Assembly (NCBI GenBank): GCA_033816765.1
Contig: CM066290.1
Span: forward strand, 3,534,001-3,598,000
DNA from: Nothopassalora personata
Taxonomy: Eukaryota; Ascomycota; Dothideomycetes; Mycosphaerellales; Mycosphaerellaceae
Length of the DNA stretch: 64,000 bases
Direction of reading: 5' to 3'
Part shown: in pieces, positions 57,753 to 64,000 of the stretch
Layout: every line of letters begins with the position of its first letter
Numbering within the stretch: the stretch's first letter is position 1
Notes under the pieces: generated by a model
What the model was told of the DNA's origin: nothing
Database searches by the model: none
Seen by the model: the letters and a program-made list of their open reading frames with translations, nothing else
Position numbers and translations under genes: made by a program

Positions 57753-60700
57753 TCGAACGAAGGTTACCTAACTCGTTAGTTAACTTAGTAAGATTATAGG
57801 TTATCCTAAACCTAATATCTTTAAACGCCCTCTAGAATAGGAGATCGTTAGAGCACTTAGGGAACTCCCGCCCCTAGTAAAGTCGATAGAGGCACCTAAC
57901 TACGGACCGCGAATAATACTATTAACGCCTTAGCTACTTACATAGGTAACGAATCCCTTAAGGTTAGTAAGCTAGAATTCTACTATAGCGACCGAGATAA
58001 GCTAACACTTACGTTATTTAGATAGATATATACTTCTTATTTAACTCTATAGCTAAGAACCTTAAGCCTATCTTTACTACTACCTTCTTAAGAGGACGAG
58101 CATAACATTAGGTTAGACTATTCCTACGAAAGTACCTAGATAGCAATAGCGAAGACAACGCCGATAGGGTCTTTAAGTCTTATACTTACCTTAAGTATAC
58201 TATAAAGAGCGTCTTTAGGATCTCTAACGAGATCGCTACTACCGTTTATATTATATAGTACTTAACCTAGAAGTCGTCTACCGCTAACTATACTACTAAA
58301 TTCTAGGAATACGCTTAACTTACTAATTAGGACGACGAGGCCTTATAAGTTATATACCGACGTAGCTTAAAGGAATATATTAAAGACGAGTTATTACGGG
58401 ACGGTCGGAAGATCGATAGCTTAGGACGGCTTATCTAAGTTACGATTAATCTGAATAATAAGCTCTACGAGAGAGCTCTAGAGCGACGATACGACTCTAA
58501 GATATCCGGAAAAGCTAGATATATACTAGGCTACGATAATCGAAACAATAGAGGCTTCGGTAACGTTTACGATAATAATAAGCTAAAGAACTATACACTA
58601 TACTATAGACTATAGCTAATAGAGCTCGACGTTACCGAAAAGGGTCGTAAGAGTAGGCATAGGGGTAAGTTTAGGCCTAAGAGTTTAAGAGGAAGTTATA
58701 CCTACTATACCTATAGTAAAGAAGGCTATATAGCGAGGGACTACTACGGTAAAAAGAATATAGTGCGCCGTAAGCAATTTAACATAATGTAACAAGGAAC
58801 TAGTAAACTCGAGGGTAGCGTTAGATTACTAGGTAATACCGACTATACTCGAGGAGTAGCGGAGGGAGTTAGTAACGGAAGCAATATACCTCTACTAGGC
58901 CCCTTAGAAGGACGAGGAGAATACTATAGGCAGTAAATAGCGGTTATTCTATTTAGACTATAGAACTAACTATAATAGTTCAACATAATAGTACGAAGAG
59001 TCGACTACGAGATTAAATCTAAATCTCGAAATAGTTATAGAAGCCTTTATTAGCGATTCTGTTACTAAGACTCGTATTAGGTTTACTACTCTACGAAATT
59101 AGGACTAGGGTATTAGCCTTAGTAACCGTAAGGAACCCTAGGAGCGACGTATAGGTAGAACGCTACGCTCCGAGAAGTAGATATCGACGAATCCTACTTT
59201 AACGACGATAGAAGCGATAAGGAAAACTAAGACCTAGGATAGAACGGATCGTAGTTACCGGAACTATAGGAAGAAAGTTAAGAAACTACCGGGCTAGATA
59301 CTATCGAGGAAGACTAGGATCCGGAAGAATTAAGTAAAGAGGATTCCTCCGGAGGAGAAGAGAGCGACACTAACGACGATAATAAATAAGTAACCTTTAC
59401 CGTAGACGTACTAAGGAAGCTCTACGATATAATAATCTACCTATAATAAAGATACGAAGAATTCCTACTAAATATATCTAGACGACGAATGCTATACCCT
59501 TACGAGTTTAACGAAACACTCGACACGCTACGAGTAATAGTATAGACATACCTAGCCGTAAGTGTTATAGAAAATCTCGCGATAGCCGTTACCGAACGAC
59601 TACCTATAGGAAGTAGAATAATAGGTACCGGATACCTTATACCGTTAGGAACATTCGTATTAAACGAATTACGCAATATAGTATAATACGTACGCGCGCT
59701 CTACTTAGAAACGTAGAAGATCTAGGAACGTTACTAAAGATAGATACGGATATAGAAAGGATCGCGCTAGGCTTAGGCGGAGGCCTCGAGAGACAAAGTA
59801 CGACGTTTTATATACGAATAGGGAAAAGAATTAACTCCCTAGAAGTAAGCAACTAAAGGGAGTTATATAATATAGAAAATGCTTAAGCATTACCGATAGT
59901 AGAAGTAGTCTTATAAATATAAGTAATCGTTAATAGTTATAGGACTAAGGTTATAATTAATTCCGGGGCGAGTAGGAATTTTACCTCCGAAACATTTATA
60001 AGGACTAAAGGGATCGTAACCTAAAAGAAAGAAGAAGGGTATAAATTAATCGCGCTAGACGGATTATCCTTACCTAGTATAGAGCGAGAGACGATACCGC
60101 TACTACTAGTAATCTAATAGCACTACGAGGAGATTATCTTAGATGTTACTAATATAGCTAGTTATAACATTATATTAGGTATACCTTAGTTAAGAAAGCA
60201 TAATCTAATAGTTAACTAGAGGAGAGGAGTACTTATATTTAGGGAATGCGATTGTAATATCGACATTTAGCCTACGTAGTAGTAGCGTTTACTAGTAGAT
60301 AAGGTAAGGAAATAGCTAAATAAGATATAGCTTACGTCGATTAGAAGGATAGAAGAACTACCTTCGACTAGGATAGATACTAGCGCAGGGCCGCCGGGTT
60401 ATAAGGTTACTAGTAGTAATAGAAGTAACGTACTATCGAAGAATACTAATATCTTAGAGTTAACTATTCCTAAGGAGTACCGTAAGTAGTCGCGACTCTT
60501 TAAAGAGGAGAGAGGTAAGGACGCCCTTCCTAAACACCGCCTATAAGATTATAAGATTAACATTTAGCTAGGGAAAGAGCCTCTATAGGGACTCCTATAT
60601 TAAATGTCTAAGAAAGAGCTATAGACCCTACGAGAATAGCTAAAGGAGAAGCTAGCTAAAGGATAGATAAGAAGATCTACCTCGAGTATAGGAACTCTAT

Positions 60701-63300
60701 ATATGTTCGTTCTAAAAGTAAACGGGAAATTACGACTTATATAAGACTATAGGAAGTTAAACGAGATTACGATTAAGAACCGATACCCGCTACCTAATAT
60801 CGAAGAAGTATAAGATAGATTAACTAGATTAGACTAGTATACGAAGATTAACCTACGAGATGCCTTCTAGGCTATATAAATAGTAGAAGGGGTAGAATAG
60901 AAAACCGCCTTTAGGACAAGATACGGACTCTATAAATTCTTAGTTATGTTAATAGGATTAACTAACGCACCCGTATCCTACTAGGACCTTATTAACGAAA
61001 CACTTAGAGACCTACTTAACGTAGGCGTTATTGCCTATATAGACGACATACTAGTCTATACGAAAGGATCCCTATAGAATTATATAAAGTAGGCCTAGGA
61101 TATATTCGAACGGCTTACGCGTTTAGGATTTAAAACGGCACCCGAGAAATGCGAATTCTATAAGAAAGAAGTTAAATTCCTAGGCTTTATTATTAGTACG
61201 ATAGGGATAACGATCGACCCTACGAAGACATAGTTAATTAGAGAATAGCTAGAACCGAAGATAGTTAAGGACGTACAATTATTCCTTAGACTAGCGAACT
61301 ATAACCGGAAATTTATTAAGGACTATTTAAAGATAGTAGTACTAATAACGATACTTACGAGAAAAGGCGTTAACTAGATATAGGGGAAAGAGCAATATAA
61401 AGCGCTTAATAGACTTAAGGAACAATGCGCTTTAGCCCCTACGCTTAGACTATTCGATAGTAGTAAAGAAGTCTATATCGAGACTGACGCGTCTAATATA
61501 GTAATAGACGCATATCTAATATAGACATACGATAGGAAAAGACACCTAGTAGCCTATTACTCCCGGAAAATAACTATAGCGGAACAGAACTACGACATCT
61601 ATAATAAAGAGCTTCTAGCTATTATTACCGCTATATAACATTAGAGAGTGTATATTAAGGGCCTACTAAAGTTAATAATTCTTTCTAACTATAAGAATCT
61701 TACGTACTTTACGACGACAAAAGAACTTACCCGAAGGTAAGCCCGCTAGTCGGAGCTACTAGGACAGTACAAATTTAAGATTAAATATACTCTAGGAAAA
61801 GAGAACGGCCGCGCTAACGCGCTAAGCCGAAGAAGCGACTATATAGAAGGAAAAGAACTAGTATAACATAAGATACTAAGAACGAACCCCGACGGAAGTC
61901 TTAGTATAAACATAAGAGAATTTAATAATATTGTACGGATATTAGGTAATAAGGACGAGCAATTCCCTATATCGTAAGGAAAATACTAAGTACCGAAGGA
62001 TTAAGAGGAAGAGTATATACGACAACATTATAACGGACAGATATATAGATACCCTAGAACTTTAAAAACAATAGACCTAATATAACGTAGCTTCTTATTT
62101 CTATAGATAAGATAGAAGGTACTACGCTGTATTAAATAATACGTATACTACTAACGAAACAAGGCTACGAGACATATAAAAAACGCGCACCTATAGTTTA
62201 GGACAACGCTAATAAAACTATAGGACGAAGTTATAATAGACTTTATTACGAAGCTCCTACCGTTAAAGGATTAAATAACGAAACAACTATACGACATAAT
62301 ACTAGTTATAGTTAATAGACTTAAGAAATACGTATATTTATTCCTACATCGGAGACATATAATATAGAATAGCTCGGATACCTTATACTAGATAGACTTA
62401 TCCGATACTACGGATTCCCTTAAGCATTTATAATAGATAGAGACAAGTTATTTATATTAAACTACTAGAAAACGCTTATAGGAACGATCGGAATTAAACA
62501 TAAACTATTAATAGCGTACTATCTAGAAACTAACGGATAAACTAAACGGATAAATTAAACGCTAGAGCAATACCTACGACATTATATTAACTACGTATAA
62601 GACAACTAGGCTTCGCTACTGTTAATAGTGTAGATTGTACTAAATAACTATAAATCGGAGACAACTTTAACTACGCTATTCTATATAAACTTTAGTAAAG
62701 ATCCTAACCTATTCGGAACACCTAGATCCTACCTATAGGCTAAAAGAGCAATCGTAACGACGGATACTCTTAAGGAAGTACATAAAGAAACACGTAAGGC
62801 GATTAAAGATGTATAATAAAAACTGTCTCGATAACGGTAGGACACGAGAAAAATAGCACCTCTACTAAAGGAGGGAGATAAGGTCTATCTCCTTACTAAA
62901 AATCTAAGAATAAGAACATAGACTAAAAAACTAGATTACGTTAAGGTCGGACTATTTTTTATTAATAAAGTTATAGGACTAGTTGACTATCGCCTACGAC
63001 TACTACCTAACGCAAAAATCTACCTAGTCTTCTATATCTCTAAGTTAGAACCCGTAGACGCTAAAACACCTTACTAGGAGAGCTTCTATTTCGAGCCGGA
63101 AGTAGAAAATAAATTCGAAGTCGAAAGAATCCTAGATAAGAAAGGTGAGCAATACCTTATTAAATAGAAGGAATACGACGATTTAGAAAATACCTAGGAA
63201 CTAAAAGAAAATCTACGTAACTATTAGTAGAAGATCTAGAAATACTATAAAAGGAAAAAGGGTAGTATAGGAAACTAATATATACGAGTATATTAGTTTC
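57753..63300 (+). mobile_element. Ty3/Gypsy chromovirus coding region, RIPped
   Basis: A stop-riddled polyprotein in standard order. It has Gag with a mutated zinc knuckle (YYTYSKEGYIARDYY near 58700, with Cys changed to Tyr), protease (IINSGASRNF near 59950, then YNIILGIP near 60165), and reverse transcriptase (LRLIxDYRKLNEITIKNRYPLP near 60730 and AYIDDILVY near 61035). RNase H (ETDASN near 61480) and integrase follow. At the end is a chromodomain (EVERILDKKGEQYLIK, then EYDDLENT, about 63115-63200), as in chromoviruses that target heterochromatin. Nearly all stops are TAG or TAA in places expected for Gln or Trp. Confidence 0.82.
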
Positions 63301-63301
63301 C
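63270..63301. other. 13-bp-stem hairpin downstream of the chromodomain
   Basis: The arms GGAAACTAATATA and TATATTAGTTTCC face each other across a 6-base loop. It lies between the coding end and the LTR. The role is unknown. It could form in the transcript's 3' part. Confidence 0.55.
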
Positions 63302-63318
63302 TATGCTAAATTAGCTAA

Positions 63319-64000
63319 GTGTAAGGGCCGTAAGGCTATAAGGGGATGTCGCAATGTATAGTACGCCTACGATCTTCTAATCGTAGATAAACTAAAGCTT
63401 ACTTTCTTCTATAGACGCTATACGCGTCTCCTAGTGTACGTATGCGCGTTACGTACGATATGCTAAGCCGGGCATAGCCGCATTATATATAAGGGTTAGC
63501 TATAGGCTACTCTTATAACTGCCTCCCCTTCTAGGACGAGCTACCCTTAGCTCGCGGCTTTAGGAGGTTTCTATATAAGTAATCTATCTACTTCTCGTAG
63601 ATTCCGTTACTATACGACCCGCCTACGGGTCTCGTACGTATCGTTATTAGGGTATAGGTAGGTATAAAGTTATAGTTACCGGGTTAACTAACTCGAGGGT
63701 TTAAGAAGCGTACCCTCTCCCTCCTTTTCCTTCTTTTCCCTTATACTATGTTCTCGTAGCGCACTATACCCGCACTACTAGCGATCTACTAGCTCCTTAC
63801 TAGCGACTATCTAGTAACCCGCTAGTACTACTATAGCTTTAGAGGAAGCTATCTAAGACTAGCTCCGCTAGGAGGCCCTTATAGGGGGCCTATTAGCACT
63901 ACTGACACTATTACTATAAGGGGCAGCCTAGTAACTAACCCCTACATGTAGCCTTATATGTAACATGCGGTTGCAACCGGCTGCTAAGCCGTACGTAACA
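63319..64000 (+). repeat. LTR-like repeat, copy 2 (runs off window)
   Basis: Starts TGTAAGGGCCGTAAGG just after the chromovirus coding region and matches 36379-36960. It is likely the 3' LTR of that element and continues past the window end. Confidence 0.6.

Overview
The window reads as a chromosome segment of a filamentous ascomycete (Pezizomycotina, probably a Dothideomycete). The evidence is short GT-AG introns of about 48-85 bp, genes on both strands, and fungal families: ceramide synthase, Atg33-like mitophagy protein, Ecm15-like protein, pectin lyase, SMF/NRAMP transporter and AAAP permease. Repeats carry strong CpA-to-TpA decay, the signature of repeat-induced point mutation (RIP). Species cannot be fixed from the sequence alone.

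From 1 to 27.8 kb the sequence is ordinary, gene-bearing and mostly un-RIPped. In order it holds an isochorismatase-like hydrolase, an Atg33-like protein, a peroxisomal 2,4-dienoyl-CoA reductase with a C-terminal SKL, a METTL21/EFM-type lysine methyltransferase, an Ecm15/UPF0045 protein, a possible small secreted Cys-rich protein and a Lag1/Lac1 ceramide synthase. After these come a decayed Zn2Cys6 regulator, an AAAP amino-acid permease, a mariner relic, a secreted pectin lyase, an NRAMP metal transporter, a broken Baeyer-Villiger monooxygenase next to a broken short-chain dehydrogenase, and an intact NAD-dependent epimerase-like gene with a GC-AG intron. Most of these are independent housekeeping, transport or secreted functions. 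The BVMO/SDR/epimerase group may be the remnant of a small oxidative gene cluster.

From about 28.06 to 35.53 kb lies the most unusual part: a GC-rich block with its own codon style and no introns. It encodes a B-family DNA polymerase with exonuclease and polymerase motifs intact. Divergent from it are a superfamily 3 (D5-type) helicase, a small unknown gene and a roughly 800-codon gene whose C-terminal third resembles uracil-DNA glycosylase. Both ends of the block are truncated coding sequence. I read it as an endogenous fragment of a DNA virus or virus-like replicon, carrying a replication module (polymerase, helicase, UDG-like factor). Its middle-to-right part is RIP-mutated: the large gene has 21 in-frame TAG codons and no TAA or TGA. 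The polymerase and most of the helicase are untouched.

From about 36.0 kb to the end is a nest of LTR retrotransposons, nearly all saturated with RIP. They comprise a Ty3/Gypsy element (37.7-56.7 kb), a Ty1/Copia element nested in it (49.0-54.6 kb, target-site duplication CCTAC), and a chromodomain-bearing Gypsy (about 57.4-63.3 kb). Two young un-RIPped insertions stand out: a 1.1-kb terminal-repeat miniature element with 161-bp LTRs (45.8-46.9 kb, duplication GCTCT) and a solo LTR (41.8-42.2 kb, duplication CGTTT).
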